NCBI RefSeq assembly: GCF_014649655.1
Contig: NZ_BMTL01000014.1
Location: 62,001-126,000 of the forward strand
Direction of reading: 5' to 3'
From: Streptomyces humidus
Lineage (GTDB): Bacteria; Actinomycetota; Actinomycetes; Streptomycetales; Streptomycetaceae
DNA: 64,000 nucleotides
Shown: piece by piece, positions 43,634 to 54,477 of the stretch
How the letters are laid out: the number at the start of each line of letters is the position of its first letter
How positions within the stretch are numbered: the first letter of the stretch is position 1
Translations under genes and position numbers: made by a program
The notes under the pieces: model-generated
What the model was told of the DNA's origin: nothing
The model's database searches: none
The model's input: the letters and a program-made list of their open reading frames with translations, nothing else

Positions 43634-44168
43634 CGCCGCCCGCACCGGGAGCGAAGGGCACGAAACGGGCCGGGGCGTGCTCGATGGGCAGGTCGGGACG
43701 CCAGACGGTGAGGGACTGGGCGCTGCACACGAACAGCGGCTCGGGCAGCCGGTCCAGGGGGTACCAGCGCCAGTCGCCGACGCTCTCGCCGGCCTGGTCG
43801 GCCGGTTCGCCCTCCCAGGCGGTGACGACGGCGCCGACCGTCATCCGCACGACGCCGTCGACCTCGTCGAGGAGCGTGCCCAGCAGACGTACCCCGGAAG
43901 GGGCCGCTCGCAGGCCGGTCTCCTCGCGCAGTTCGCGCACCACCGTCTCCCGGAGCGACTCCCCGGGCTCGACCGCGCCGCCCGGCAGCTCCCAGGTGCC
44001 CCCGCGGTGACGGCCCAGGAGCAGTCCACGCGGACCGTACAGGACGGCCCCGACGCCGAGCGTCGCGTGCGCGACGGGCGGGCGGCCGGCGCGGGGGCGG
44101 GCGCGCACCGGCCGGCGAGCCGCGGGTCCGGCGGGCCCGGGGCCGTCGGAGGTGAGGGGACGGGACAT
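43623..44168 (-). CDS. NUDIX hydrolase (MutT-like)
   Basis: 181 aa. Nudix box GAVEPGESLRETVVRELREETGL intact (residues about 66-88), preceded by LGVGAVLYGPRGLLLGRHRGGTWELPGG. The first 32 residues are Pro/Arg-rich and probably disordered. C-terminal LTVWRPDLPIEHAPARFVPF. Overlaps the downstream GNAT gene. Likely a nucleotide-diphosphate hydrolase; exact substrate unknown. Confidence 0.9.
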   Translation of the reverse strand: MSRPLTSDGPGPAGPAARRPVRARPRAGRPPVAHATLGVGAVLYGPRGLLLGRHRGGTWELPGGAVEPGESLRETVVRELREETGLRAAPSGVRLLGTLLDEVDGVVRMTVGAVVTAWEGEPADQAGESVGDWRWYPLDRLPEPLFVCSAQSLTVWRPDLPIEHAPARFVPFAPGAGGDDD

Positions 44169-44262
44169 GGCGGGGGCCTCCGACAGGGCGGGCGTGACAG
44201 GGCTGACACGACAGGGTGGACGGTCTGACGATTCTCGGCGGACCGGACGGGCCCGCGTCGGC

Positions 44263-44712
44263 TCAGCGCACTGGATGCTTGCTGAGGATGGACACCCGGT
44301 TGAAGGCGTTGATGGTGACGGCCACCCAGATCACTGCCGACGTCTGGTCCTCGGTCAGCACCTGGCGGGCGTCGGCGAACGCGGCCTCCTGGGCGGCCGC
44401 GTCGCAGGGCAGGGTGGTCGCCTCCGCCAGCGCCAGGGCCGCCCGCTCCAGCGGGGTGAACAGCTCGGTGTCCCGCCAGGCCGCCAGGACGCCCAGCCGC
44501 CGGGAGTCCTCGCCGGCGCGCAGGGCGGCCTTGGTGTGCACGTCGAGACAGAACGCGCAGCCGTTGAGCTGGGAGACGCGCAGGTTGACCAGCTCCACGA
44601 CGATGCGCTCCAGCCCGGCCTCGGCGGCGGTCGCCCGCACGGCCTCCGACGTCTGGACCAACGCGTGGTAGGCCTTGGGGCTCTGCTTGTCCAGGTAGAT
44701 CCGTCGGCTCAT
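44263..44712 (-). CDS. AhpD-like / carboxymuconolactone decarboxylase family protein
   Basis: 149 aa. The CxxC-x2-H signature is NGCAFCLDVHTKAALRAGE, as in AhpD-type alkylhydroperoxidases; flanked by RIVVELVNLRVSQL and LALAEATTLP. These proteins form helical oligomers and reduce peroxides with thiol cofactors. It lies 49 bp after the flavohemoglobin gene on the same strand, so both may belong to one nitrosative/oxidative stress transcript. Confidence 0.92.
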   Translation of the reverse strand: MSRRIYLDKQSPKAYHALVQTSEAVRATAAEAGLERIVVELVNLRVSQLNGCAFCLDVHTKAALRAGEDSRRLGVLAAWRDTELFTPLERAALALAEATTLPCDAAAQEAAFADARQVLTEDQTSAVIWVAVTINAFNRVSILSKHPVR

Positions 44713-44761
44713 GGACGGACATCCAACCAGAGGCCCGGCCGCGACGGAGCTGCGGGGCAGG

Positions 44762-45979
44762 TCAGTTGCCGAGCCAGAGGTCGGGACCGAACACCTCGTA
44801 GTGGACGGCGGCGGGGCTCAGCCCCCGGGCGAGGAGGTCGCCGCGAACGGCCCGCATGAACGGCAGCGGTCCGCAGAGGTAGGCGGTGGTGTCCTGGGGC
44901 AGGACCAGGCCGCTGACGTCGGCCCGTCCCTCGCGCACCCGCACCCGGGATCCCCCGGCCTCCACCGCTTCCGCGCCGGCCTCGTACCACAGGTGCACGG
45001 TCGAGTGCGGGAGGCGGTCGGCCAGTTCGGCCTGCTCGTCGCGGTGCGCGTGATGGGCGGGGGAGCGGTCGGCGTGGACGACGGTGACCGGACGGTGCGG
45101 GGAGACGTCGCCGAGGTGGTCCAGCATCGACAGCAGGGGCGTGATGCCGATGCCGGCGGAAGCCAGCAGAAGCGGGCTGTCGTCCTGCGGGAGGACCAGG
45201 TCGCCGAACGGCAGCGAGACGCGCAGGACATGGCCGGGGCGGGCGTGGGTGTGCAGCCAGGTCGAGACCTCGCCCTCGGGGAGGCTGCCGTCGGCGGAGC
45301 GCTCGCGCTTGACGGTGATGCGCCAGGTCTTGTGACCGGGTGCGGACGACAGGCTGTACTGGCGTATCTGCCGTGCCCCGTCCGGCAGTTCGACCTGGAC
45401 GCTGACGTACTGACCGGGCGTGAACGGCTCGGTGGGCAGGCCGTCGGGGCGGCGCAGCACGAAGGACGCCGCGTCCAGCGACTCCTCGGTGCGCTCCGCG
45501 ATCTCCATCTCGTGCCAGACCTGGCCGTCCTCGACCCGCGCCTCGGTGTACAGACGTGCCTCCAGGGCGATGAGGGCGTTGGCCATCAGCCAGTACACCT
45601 CGTCCCAGGCGGCCGCCACCTCAGGGGTCACGGCGTCGCCGAGGACCTCCGCGACGGCGCCCATCAGATGACGTCCGACGACGGGGTACTGGTCGGCGGT
45701 GACGCCGAGTGAGGCGTGCTTGTGGGCGATGCGGCCGAGGACGGCGTCGGGACGCTCGCCCGGCCGTTCGACCAGCACGGTGGCGAAGGCGGCGACGGCG
45801 CCGGCGAGCGCCTGGCGCTGCGCGCCGTTGGCCTGGTTGGCGCGGTTGAACAGGTTCCGCAGCAGGTCGGGGTGCTCCTCGAACAGGCGGCGGTAGAACA
45901 GCTCGGTGATCGCCCCGAGTGAGGCCCCCACGGCCGGAAGGGTGGCTCGGACGATCGGGACGGAAGGCGCGGAGAGCAT
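44762..45979 (-). CDS. hmp: Flavohemoglobin, nitric oxide dioxygenase
   Basis: 405 aa from MLSAPSVPIV; a start nine codons upstream is possible. Globin domain (1-140) with proximal His in HKHASLGV, FAD-binding barrel (150-255, RQYSLSS), and NAD-binding domain (GIGITPLLSMLDHLG, TAYLCGPLPFMRAV). Oxidises nitric oxide to nitrate in the cytoplasm. A site very like the Streptomyces NsrR box lies 75 bp upstream. Confidence 0.96.
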   Translation of the reverse strand: MLSAPSVPIVRATLPAVGASLGAITELFYRRLFEEHPDLLRNLFNRANQANGAQRQALAGAVAAFATVLVERPGERPDAVLGRIAHKHASLGVTADQYPVVGRHLMGAVAEVLGDAVTPEVAAAWDEVYWLMANALIALEARLYTEARVEDGQVWHEMEIAERTEESLDAASFVLRRPDGLPTEPFTPGQYVSVQVELPDGARQIRQYSLSSAPGHKTWRITVKRERSADGSLPEGEVSTWLHTHARPGHVLRVSLPFGDLVLPQDDSPLLLASAGIGITPLLSMLDHLGDVSPHRPVTVVHADRSPAHHAHRDEQAELADRLPHSTVHLWYEAGAEAVEAGGSRVRVREGRADVSGLVLPQDTTAYLCGPLPFMRAVRGDLLARGLSPAAVHYEVFGPDLWLGN

Positions 45980-46053
45980 CGCGGTCCTCTCGGTATCAGG
46001 ATGCACAGCGCGAGCTGTGCGCGGCGGCGGGCGGCCCTGGCTGCATCGTAGAT

Positions 46054-46076
46054 AACTTGCATGTGAGATACCAATT
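46054..46076 (-). promoter_or_regulatory. NsrR-like box upstream of the flavohemoglobin gene
   Basis: 23-bp AT-rich site in an otherwise GC-rich spacer: AACTTGCATGT, G, AGATACCAATT. The two 11-base arms match as an inverted repeat at 7 of 11 positions. It follows the layout of the S. coelicolor NsrR sites at hmpA and nsrR genes (AAC...GCAT...AGAT.CCA.TT, from memory). NsrR is an iron-sulfur repressor released by nitric oxide. No nsrR gene is in the window. Confidence 0.7.
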
Positions 46077-46243
46077 TAAAGACCTCGCGGAGGGTGTGCC
46101 GTACATCACCGGGCGGATGTGCGGGGTGTTGTCGCGGGCCGCGTGCGCCGTCGGGCTCGGTCGGCGCGCGCGGGGCAGCGTTGGTAGCGTCCGCCTGTGC
46201 CGTGCCGGCCGGTGCGGTGCGCCGCTCGACCGAGGGAGACGCG

Positions 46244-47194
46244 ATGTCCCCGACGATCCGCAGGGCCGTGATCCCCGCCGCCGGGCTCGGCTCCCGTCTG
46301 CTGCCGCTGACGAAGGCGACCCCGAAGGAGATGCTGCCGGTCGGCGACAAGCCGGTCATCGAGCACACCGTGCGCGAACTGGTGGACTCCGGCATCACCG
46401 ACATCACCATCGTCGTCTCCGGCGGCAAGTCCCTGATCCAGGAGCACTTCCGCCCCAGCCCGGCCCTGGTCGAGCAGTTGCGCGCCGGCGGCAAGGCGCA
46501 CTACGCGGACGCGGTGGAGGAGGTCGCCGAGCTGGCCCGCCGGGGCCACATCACGTATCTCGACCAGTACGGTCCGTACGGCAACGGCACTCCGGTGCTG
46601 AACGCGGCGCGTGCCTTCGGCGACGAACCGGTGCTGGTGCTGTGGCCCGACGACGTCTTCGTGGCCGAGGTCCCCCGGGCCCAGCAGCTGATCCGCGCCT
46701 ACGAGCAGACCGGCTGTCCGGTGCTGGCCCTGATGCCGATGGATCCCGCCGACTCCCGGCGCTACGGCGTGCCCCTCGTCAAGGAGGACCTGGGCGGCGG
46801 CCAACTGCGCATCACCGGGCTGGTCGAGAAGCCCGAGCCGGCCGCGGCCCCCTCGGCGTACGCGGCGATCGGCGGCTACGTCCTCACCCCCGGCATCGTC
46901 GACGAACTGCGGGAGCAGACCCGCCGCTGGTACGAGCACAGGACCGGCGAGATCTACCTGACCGACGCGATCAACGCCTACGCCGCCACCCGTGCGGTGT
47001 ACGGGCAGGTGATCGAGGGCCGCTGGTACGACACCGGCAACCCGGCCGACTACCTGGTCGCCCAGATGGCCTTCGCCCTCGCCCACCCCGAGTACGGCCC
47101 GGTGCTGCGCGGCCTGGTCGCCGAGCTCGACGCCGCCCCCGCCGACCGTCGGGGGAACTCTGTCGCCGGCCGCCGAGCGGAGACCGGCATCTGA
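46244..47194 (+). CDS. galU: UTP-glucose-1-phosphate uridylyltransferase GalU
   Basis: Makes UDP-glucose for wall glycans and trehalose. AVIPAAGLGSRLLPLTKATPKEMLPVGDKPVIEHTV, VLVLWPDDVF, GLVEKPEP and EIYLTDAINA are standard. 316 aa. ATG at 46244 follows GAGGGAGAC. Transcribed away from the flavohemoglobin gene. More than one galU-type gene is usual in Streptomyces. Confidence 0.95.
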   Translation: MSPTIRRAVIPAAGLGSRLLPLTKATPKEMLPVGDKPVIEHTVRELVDSGITDITIVVSGGKSLIQEHFRPSPALVEQLRAGGKAHYADAVEEVAELARRGHITYLDQYGPYGNGTPVLNAARAFGDEPVLVLWPDDVFVAEVPRAQQLIRAYEQTGCPVLALMPMDPADSRRYGVPLVKEDLGGGQLRITGLVEKPEPAAAPSAYAAIGGYVLTPGIVDELREQTRRWYEHRTGEIYLTDAINAYAATRAVYGQVIEGRWYDTGNPADYLVAQMAFALAHPEYGPVLRGLVAELDAAPADRRGNSVAGRRAETGI

Positions 47195-47459
47195 GGCCGG
47201 GCTGCGAGCTGTGAGGCGGCTCGCCGAACGACCGCTCCCGCAGCGGGCCATGGTGCGAGGACCGGCCGCCCCGGCCCCCGCCGTGCCCCGGCTCCGCCGC
47301 GCACGCCGACCGGGGTCCGGCCGGGCCGGACACCGCTGGGGGAAATCCGGGCGAGGGGGCCGACGCCCGGACCGGAGTGGGGTGATGACCGTTTCGGCAA
47401 CCGTCTGTGGAGGTTGCACGCCGTCGCTCCCGGAGAGGCCGGAGAGTGCGCGGACGACG

Positions 47460-48098
47460 TCACGGGGTGCGCGAGCTGAGCCGCCGCGCGGCCGGACGGC
47501 GACGGACCCAGTCGAACAGCAGCACCGACCACACCGCCGCGAACGCGCACCAGGTCGAGACGAACTCCAGCCGCCACAGCGCGAAACAGAGGGCCGCGCC
47601 CACGGCGGCCGCCACCCCCAGGGCCAGCAGCCGCCGGTCGCCGGAGAGCAGCAGCGAGCCGACGGTGGCCAGCAGGTAGCCCGCCACGAGCACCGGCGGG
47701 TACGGCACGTCCAGGAGGTAGCCGACGGTGTGGCGGCGGACCTCGGCCGTCACCGGACCGGTGGCGATCGCGTACGCCAGCACCGCGGCCGTGGCCAGGC
47801 CGACCGCGAGCGCGCACGCCGGTCCGCGCCGGGCGGACGGCGGGGCGGCCGCCCACACGCCCGCGGGCACCCAGACCGCCAGCAGCGGCAGCGACATGAC
47901 CGCCCAGGCGACCGTGGCGGCCCCGTCGCCTCCGCCCGCGTGCCACACCGCCGCCTCGACGAGCTGGTGCGCCCCCAGCAGCAGAGGCAGCGCCGCGAGG
48001 GGAAGGTCCCGGCCGTCGCGCACCCGCGTCACACAGGCCACCCCGACGGCGGCCACGCCCACGCCCGCCACCAGATCGGCCGTCGCACTCCAGCACAT
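47460..48098 (-). CDS. Integral membrane protein, DUF6629-like
   Basis: 212 aa with about seven hydrophobic helices, beginning MCWSATADLVAGVGVAAVGVACVTRV, then LPLLLGAHQLVEAAVWH and VPYPPVLVAGYLLATVGSLLLSG, and ending in a basic tail VRRRPAARRLSSRTP. The MCWSA start and HQ..EA..W motif are typical of a family of actinobacterial/cyanobacterial membrane proteins without known function. ATG at 48098 has GGAGGG five bases upstream; a GTG one codon earlier is too close to it. Converges on galU. Confidence 0.85.
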   Translation of the reverse strand: MCWSATADLVAGVGVAAVGVACVTRVRDGRDLPLAALPLLLGAHQLVEAAVWHAGGGDGAATVAWAVMSLPLLAVWVPAGVWAAAPPSARRGPACALAVGLATAAVLAYAIATGPVTAEVRRHTVGYLLDVPYPPVLVAGYLLATVGSLLLSGDRRLLALGVAAAVGAALCFALWRLEFVSTWCAFAAVWSVLLFDWVRRRPAARRLSSRTP

Positions 48099-48456
48099 CA
48101 CGTCCCTCCGGGTTCCGCCGTCGCCGTCGCCTTCGTTGTGGGCGCGGCGGCGTGCTCCGTGCCGGCCGCGTCCGCGTCGGTCGGATGCGGCCGTCCCGCC
48201 GTGCCGGTCACGCTACTTCGCGCACCCGGCGTCCACCCGGTGCGCGGACCGACGCCGTACCGAGTCAGATCCCGGTCGTCCCCGTTCGTCGCCGGTCGCT
48301 CCCGCTCCGGTGCGGTCGAACCCGGTCGGACCCAGTCCTCGGACAGGGCGGCAGCGGCGTCGGAGGCCGCGTTAGGCTGCACGGGGCGGGCAGCGGTCGT
48401 CCAGGGGGCTGCCCCCTGGGGCGACGGGGGTACCCGCGGACACGAAGGAGGCGGCG
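48099..48456. other. Divergent spacer before the STAS gene
   Basis: 358 bases. A TTAGGCT box near 48374 is a possible -10 for the STAS/MEDS operon. 48265-48335 carries imperfect CCGGTCG/CCCGTTCG repeats. A 94-codon minus-strand frame here was judged spurious. Confidence 0.4.
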
Positions 48457-48813
48457 GTGGTGGACCCCTCGCAGGCAGTCGACGGGCGGGAGCCGAGGCG
48501 CGGCGGGACCGTGCTGGAGGTGGGCCCGTTGCCCGGTCGGCCCGGCATCCGTGCCAGGGGCGAGATCAGCGAGGTCACCCGGTCGCCGTGGGAGGCCGCG
48601 CTGGCGGGCCTGGCGCGGCAGCACGCCGACGTGTCGTACGTCGAGCTGTCGGAAGTGGGGTTCGTCGACGTGGCCGGAGTCGCGGCGCTCGCCGTCACCG
48701 CGCTGGGCCTGCCCGGCGGCCGCATGGTCGTCGAGCACCCTCCGCCGCAGGTGCCGCGGGTGCTGGGCCTGTTCTGGCCGGGCCTGCGCCGGCTCGAGAT
48801 GGCGCCGCGATGA
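48457..48813 (+). CDS. STAS-domain anti-sigma antagonist-like protein
   Basis: 118 aa, GTG start. STAS-like fold: IRARGEISEVTRSPWEAAL, then VSYVELSEVGFVDVAGVAALAVTALGLPGGRMVV. The position where SpoIIAA-type proteins have the phosphorylated Ser (DSSG) reads DVAG, so no obvious phospho-acceptor is present. Overlaps the next gene by four bases; the pair is probably a regulatory couple. Confidence 0.88.
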   Translation: MVDPSQAVDGREPRRGGTVLEVGPLPGRPGIRARGEISEVTRSPWEAALAGLARQHADVSYVELSEVGFVDVAGVAALAVTALGLPGGRMVVEHPPPQVPRVLGLFWPGLRRLEMAPR

Positions 48814-49739
48814 ACACGGTGGCGACCCACGAGACGTTCGAGCATCCCGCGCTGCTCTACCGCGGCGAACGCGAGTACGTGGACAGGACGGTGTCGTTCG
48901 TCCAGGAGGGCCTGGACCTCGGCGAGCCGGTGGCGGTCGCGGTGCCCGGCCCCAACCTGGAGCTGATCAGGACCGCACTGGGCGCCGACGCCGAGGGCGT
49001 CCTGCTGCTCGACATGGCACGGGTCGGCCGCAACCCCGGACGGATCATCCCCGGAGTGCTCCGCTCGTTCGCCGACGCCCACCCACAGGGACGGACGCGG
49101 ATCATCGGCGAGCCGATGTGGGCGGGCCGCAGCGCGCTGGAGTACCCGGCGTGCGCGCAGCACGAGGCGCTGATCAACGCGGCCTTCGAGGGCCGGGCGG
49201 TCACCATCCTGTGCCCGTACGACGAGGCGAACCTGGACGAGGCGGTCCTGGCCGACATGAGGCTCGCCCACCCCACCATCGTGTCCCGCGACGGGCGTCG
49301 GGTCAGCGACGTCTACGACTGGCGCTCCGTCGTCGCCCGCCACAACGAGCCGCTGCCGGCCGCGGCGGACGCCGCCGTGTTCTCCTTCGACGCCGCCAAC
49401 CTGTTCCTGGCCCGCGCCTTCACCGTCGAGCAGGCCGGCCGGCTCGGCCTCGCGGGACAACGGCTGCAGGACGCCGAACTTGCGGTGGCCGAGCTGACGA
49501 CCAACAGCGTGCTGCACGGCGGCGGGCACGGGACGCTCGCGGTCTGGGCCGAGGCGGGGCAACTGGTGTGCGAGGTCCGGGACACGGGCCGGCTGACCGA
49601 TCCGCTGGCCGGCCGCAGGCCGCCCGCCCGGGGGCAGATCGGCGGCCGCGGCCTGATGCTGGTGCACTACGTGGCGGACCTGGTGCGTCTGCACACCGGC
49701 GACGAGGGCACGACGGTCCGCTTCTATCTCGCCTGTTGA
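48810..49739 (+). CDS. MEDS domain + HATPase sensor/anti-sigma protein
   Basis: 309 aa. Residues about 10-165 form a MEDS domain (HPALLYRGEREYVDRTVSFVQEGLDLGEPVAVAVPG, MWAGRSALEYPACAQHEALIN, TILCPYDEANLDEAVLADM). The C-terminal half is a GHKL ATPase (AELTTNSVLHGGGHG, EVRDTGRLTDP, GGRGLMLVHYVADLV). It lacks a phospho-His domain and so resembles an RsbW-type switch kinase with a sensor. Translationally coupled to the STAS gene. Confidence 0.92.
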   Translation: MNTVATHETFEHPALLYRGEREYVDRTVSFVQEGLDLGEPVAVAVPGPNLELIRTALGADAEGVLLLDMARVGRNPGRIIPGVLRSFADAHPQGRTRIIGEPMWAGRSALEYPACAQHEALINAAFEGRAVTILCPYDEANLDEAVLADMRLAHPTIVSRDGRRVSDVYDWRSVVARHNEPLPAAADAAVFSFDAANLFLARAFTVEQAGRLGLAGQRLQDAELAVAELTTNSVLHGGGHGTLAVWAEAGQLVCEVRDTGRLTDPLAGRRPPARGQIGGRGLMLVHYVADLVRLHTGDEGTTVRFYLAC

Positions 49740-49761
49740 GGGGCCGCGCCCCTCACTCGAG

Positions 49762-49788
49762 GGGAGCGGCCGCCGAACGGCCGCTCCC
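49762..49788. terminator. Bidirectional terminator, MEDS gene / kinase gene
   Basis: Perfect 11-bp stem GGGAGCGGCCG / CGGCCGCTCCC with CCGAA loop between convergent genes. Confidence 0.8.
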
Positions 49789-49826
49789 GCCGAGGGCGGA
49801 GGCAGCCGGAGGGGCTGCCCCGGCCG

Positions 49827-51677
<1,851 letters not shown>

Positions 51678-51993
51678 GGAACTCCCGAAGTGATGTTCGT
51701 CGTAACTCAGTTCGCATGCGGTGAGAGATCGAGGCTAGCCGAGCCGGGCCCGCTGCTCAGCGTTTTTCGCGCGGTTCCGTCCGACCGTGCGCTCGTCCCA
51801 CCGTCCCCGGACGCCTCCGGCCGCCGTCCCCGGAGCCGTGCCGCCGCCGGCCGGGGCATGCCACCGGCGGGCCCGCGGGCGCCACGACGCACGCGGGTGA
51901 AGCCTGAAGCGCCGTCAGCTCCACGGGGCATGCATGAGGATCTCCGCCGTATCCGGCCGGGTCGGCGGAATCGACGCGCTGGAGGCGAGAGTG
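51678..51993. other. Divergent spacer, kinase / FAD hydroxylase
   Basis: 316 bases that must hold both promoters. The direct neighbour motif GCATGCATG at 51929-51937 is notable. No gene, RNA or strong palindrome was recognised. Confidence 0.4.
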
Positions 51994-53652
51994 ATGAACG
52001 AACGAGACGAACAGACCGGCACCCCCACCCTCAGGGTCCCGGTCCTCATCGTCGGAGGGTCCCTGGTCGGCCTCGCGACCTCGATGTTCCTGGGCAGGCT
52101 CGGAGTGCCGCACCTGCTGGTGGAGCGTCACGCCGGCACCTCCATCCATCCGCGCGGACGAGGGAACAACGTCCGCACGATGGAGCTGTTCCGGGTGGCC
52201 GGCGTCGAGCGGGCCATCCAGGACGCGGCGGCCACCCTCGCCGCCAACCACGGCATCCTGCAGACGCCCACCCTGGTCGGCGACGCGGGTGAGTGGCTGT
52301 TCCGCGACATCGACCCGGGCGGCGGACTGGCCCGCTTCAGCCCCAGCTCCTGGTGCCTGTGCAGCCAGAACGACCTGGAGCCGGTCCTGCTCGACCACGC
52401 GCGACGGCTCGGCGGCGACCTGCGGTTCTCCACCGAGCTGATGTCGTTCGACAGCGACTCCGAGGGCGTCACCGCCGTGGCGAAGAACCGTGAGACCGGT
52501 GAGCACCTCACCGTCCGCGCGGACTACCTCGTCGCCGCCGACGGACCGCGCAGCCCCGTCCGCGAGCAGCTCGGCATCGGCCACAGCGGCCCCGGCGACC
52601 TGTTCCACAACGTCAGCCTGACCTTCCGTTCCCGCCGTCTCGCCGAGGTGGTGGGCGACCGCCACTTCATCGTCTGCTACCTGACCAGCCCGGACGCCGA
52701 CGGTGCGCTGCTGCCGGTGGACAACCGTGAGAACTGGGTCTTCCACGCCCCCTGGCACCCCGAACACGGAGAAACCCTCGAGGAGTTCACCGAGGAGCGG
52801 TGCGTCGAGCACATCCGGCGGGCCGTCGGCGTCGCGGACCTCGACGTAGAGATCACCGGGAAGGCGCCCTGGCACGCTGCTCAGCGGGTCGCCCGCGCCT
52901 ACCGGGCCGGAAGGGTGTTCCTGGCCGGCGACTCCGCCCACGAGATGTCGCCGACCGGGGCCTTCGGCTCCAACACGGGCATCCAGGACGCCCACAACCT
53001 CGCCTGGAAGCTGGCCGCGGTGCTCGACGGCTGGGCGGGGGAGGGACTGCTGGACACCTACGACGCCGAGCGCCGACCCGTGGCGGAGGCCACCAGCGCC
53101 CGTGCCGCCGCCCGGTCCGCCGAGCACAGCCACCCCGGGTTCGCCCCGCCGCCCGGCGCGGGCGGCGGCGGCCCGCAGCGAGGCATCCTCAACGTGGCCC
53201 TCGGCTACCGCTACCCGAAGGGCGCCGTCGTCGGCGCCGACCCCGCGGTCCCGGTCGTCCCCGAGAGCCTCGATCTGAGCGGCGGTCCCGGCAGCCGTGC
53301 CCCTCACCTGTGGGTGCGACGGGGAGAGGAGCGGATCTCCACCCTCGACCTCTACGAGCGGTCCCTGGTCCTGCTCAGCGACGCCGACGAACCGGGCGGC
53401 TGGCACGACGCCGCCGGACGCCTCGCCACGGAGCTCGCGCTTCCGCTCAGGTCGTACCGGGTGGGGTCCGGGCCGGACGCCGACCTGGTGCCGCAGGACG
53501 GCGCCGACTGGGCGGAGCGGCACGGCATCGCCCGCGGCGGCGCCGTGCTCGTCCGGCCCGACGGGTTCGTCGCCTGGCGGTCGCCGGGCCCGGACCGGGA
53601 GGCGGAGTCGACGCTGCGTCAGGTCCTGAACGCCGGGCTGTCGCTTTCCTGA
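51994..53652 (+). CDS. FAD-dependent aromatic polyketide hydroxylase (WhiE-VIII-like)
   Basis: 552 aa flavoprotein monooxygenase of the p-hydroxybenzoate hydroxylase fold. FAD motifs LIVGGSLVGLATSMFLGRLGV, YLVAADGPRSPVREQLGI and RVFLAGDSAHEMSPTGAFGSNTGIQDAHNLAWKL; C-terminal thioredoxin-like extension as in RdmE/PgaE-type enzymes. The ATG at 51994 was preferred to one 20 codons upstream. In the spore-pigment clusters of other streptomycetes this gene oxidises the polyketide; here it points the same way as the PKS genes but is separated from them by two sortase-system genes. Confidence 0.9.
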   Translation: MNERDEQTGTPTLRVPVLIVGGSLVGLATSMFLGRLGVPHLLVERHAGTSIHPRGRGNNVRTMELFRVAGVERAIQDAAATLAANHGILQTPTLVGDAGEWLFRDIDPGGGLARFSPSSWCLCSQNDLEPVLLDHARRLGGDLRFSTELMSFDSDSEGVTAVAKNRETGEHLTVRADYLVAADGPRSPVREQLGIGHSGPGDLFHNVSLTFRSRRLAEVVGDRHFIVCYLTSPDADGALLPVDNRENWVFHAPWHPEHGETLEEFTEERCVEHIRRAVGVADLDVEITGKAPWHAAQRVARAYRAGRVFLAGDSAHEMSPTGAFGSNTGIQDAHNLAWKLAAVLDGWAGEGLLDTYDAERRPVAEATSARAAARSAEHSHPGFAPPPGAGGGGPQRGILNVALGYRYPKGAVVGADPAVPVVPESLDLSGGPGSRAPHLWVRRGEERISTLDLYERSLVLLSDADEPGGWHDAAGRLATELALPLRSYRVGSGPDADLVPQDGADWAERHGIARGGAVLVRPDGFVAWRSPGPDREAESTLRQVLNAGLSLS

Positions 53653-53785
53653 CACCGGGCGCTTCACCCGTGTGAACGCCCCGAGTGGTGCCGCGGCCGC
53701 GAGTGGCTGACGGTGGATCACGTCCCGGACGGGTCGACCAGCTGACGAGGTGTCGGCTGCCCGTTCGTGACGGAAGGACCATCAG

Positions 53786-54361
53786 ATGCGTTCTGCTCGC
53801 ATGATCCTGGCCACCGCGGCCGCGACGGCCGCTCTCGCGGTGGGCGCCCCCGGCGTCCACGCGGCCGACGGGGGCCGGGACCACGACGGCTCGTCCTACA
53901 GCAAGGAGGACAGCTCCTCCACCGGCAAGAGCGACGGCTCCTGGTCCGGCAAGCACGACAAAGACGAGAAGGAGGACCACGACGCACCCCACGGCGGCAT
54001 GCACACCGGCGGCGGCGCACTGACCGTCCTCGGCCAGGACGGCGGCCGCGAACACGGCCAGGGCAAGGAACACGGCGGCCAGGACTCCTCCGCCGGCCAG
54101 GAGGAGAACTCCGGGAACGGTGAGGAGAAGGGGGAGAAGGAGGAGAAGGAGGAGAAGGAGGCGTCCGGCGGCTGGAAGGGCAAGCACGACAAGCCCGACG
54201 GCGGCATGCACACCGGCGGCGGCGCCCTCGCCGGCCCCTCCCTCACCGCCGGCGCCCTCCCCGGCCCCTTCCGCGCCGTGGGCGGCCTCGGCGCTCTCGC
54301 CCTCGCCGGCACCGGCCTCTACGCCCTGCGCCGCAGGAAGACCGCCGGAAACGTGGCCTGA
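53786..54361 (+). CDS. Secreted, membrane-anchored repeat protein paired with sortase F
   Basis: 191 aa. Signal peptide (1-26, MRSARMILATAAATAALAVG ... VHA), then a very polar Asp/Glu/Lys/Gly region. Two copies of a module GKHDK...GGMHTGGGAL occur (motif at residues 70-79 and 139-148), separated by an EEKGEKEEKEEKE run. The C-terminus has a membrane helix (about 165-181) and RRRK, the layout of a sortase substrate, yet no LPXTG/LAXTG motif is present. GGMHTGGGAL lies about 16 residues before the helix in copy two, so it may be the recognition element (inference). Confidence 0.85.
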   Translation: MRSARMILATAAATAALAVGAPGVHAADGGRDHDGSSYSKEDSSSTGKSDGSWSGKHDKDEKEDHDAPHGGMHTGGGALTVLGQDGGREHGQGKEHGGQDSSAGQEENSGNGEEKGEKEEKEEKEASGGWKGKHDKPDGGMHTGGGALAGPSLTAGALPGPFRAVGGLGALALAGTGLYALRRRKTAGNVA

Positions 54362-54477
54362 CCCGTCCCGGTCGCCACAGCGAAGCCGCGCCCGCCGCGC
54401 ACGCCCAGCGCGGCGGCCGGCTCGCCTCCCGCGCCCCGCCCCGCACCCGCTGCCGCGCCCGAGTGAGGTAATCCCCG

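Noticed and set aside
48098..48382. 94-codon minus-strand frame ending in the TGATG of the DUF6629-like gene
   Set aside because: Low-complexity composition, no ribosome-binding site and no recognisable domain; it overlaps the probable STAS promoter.
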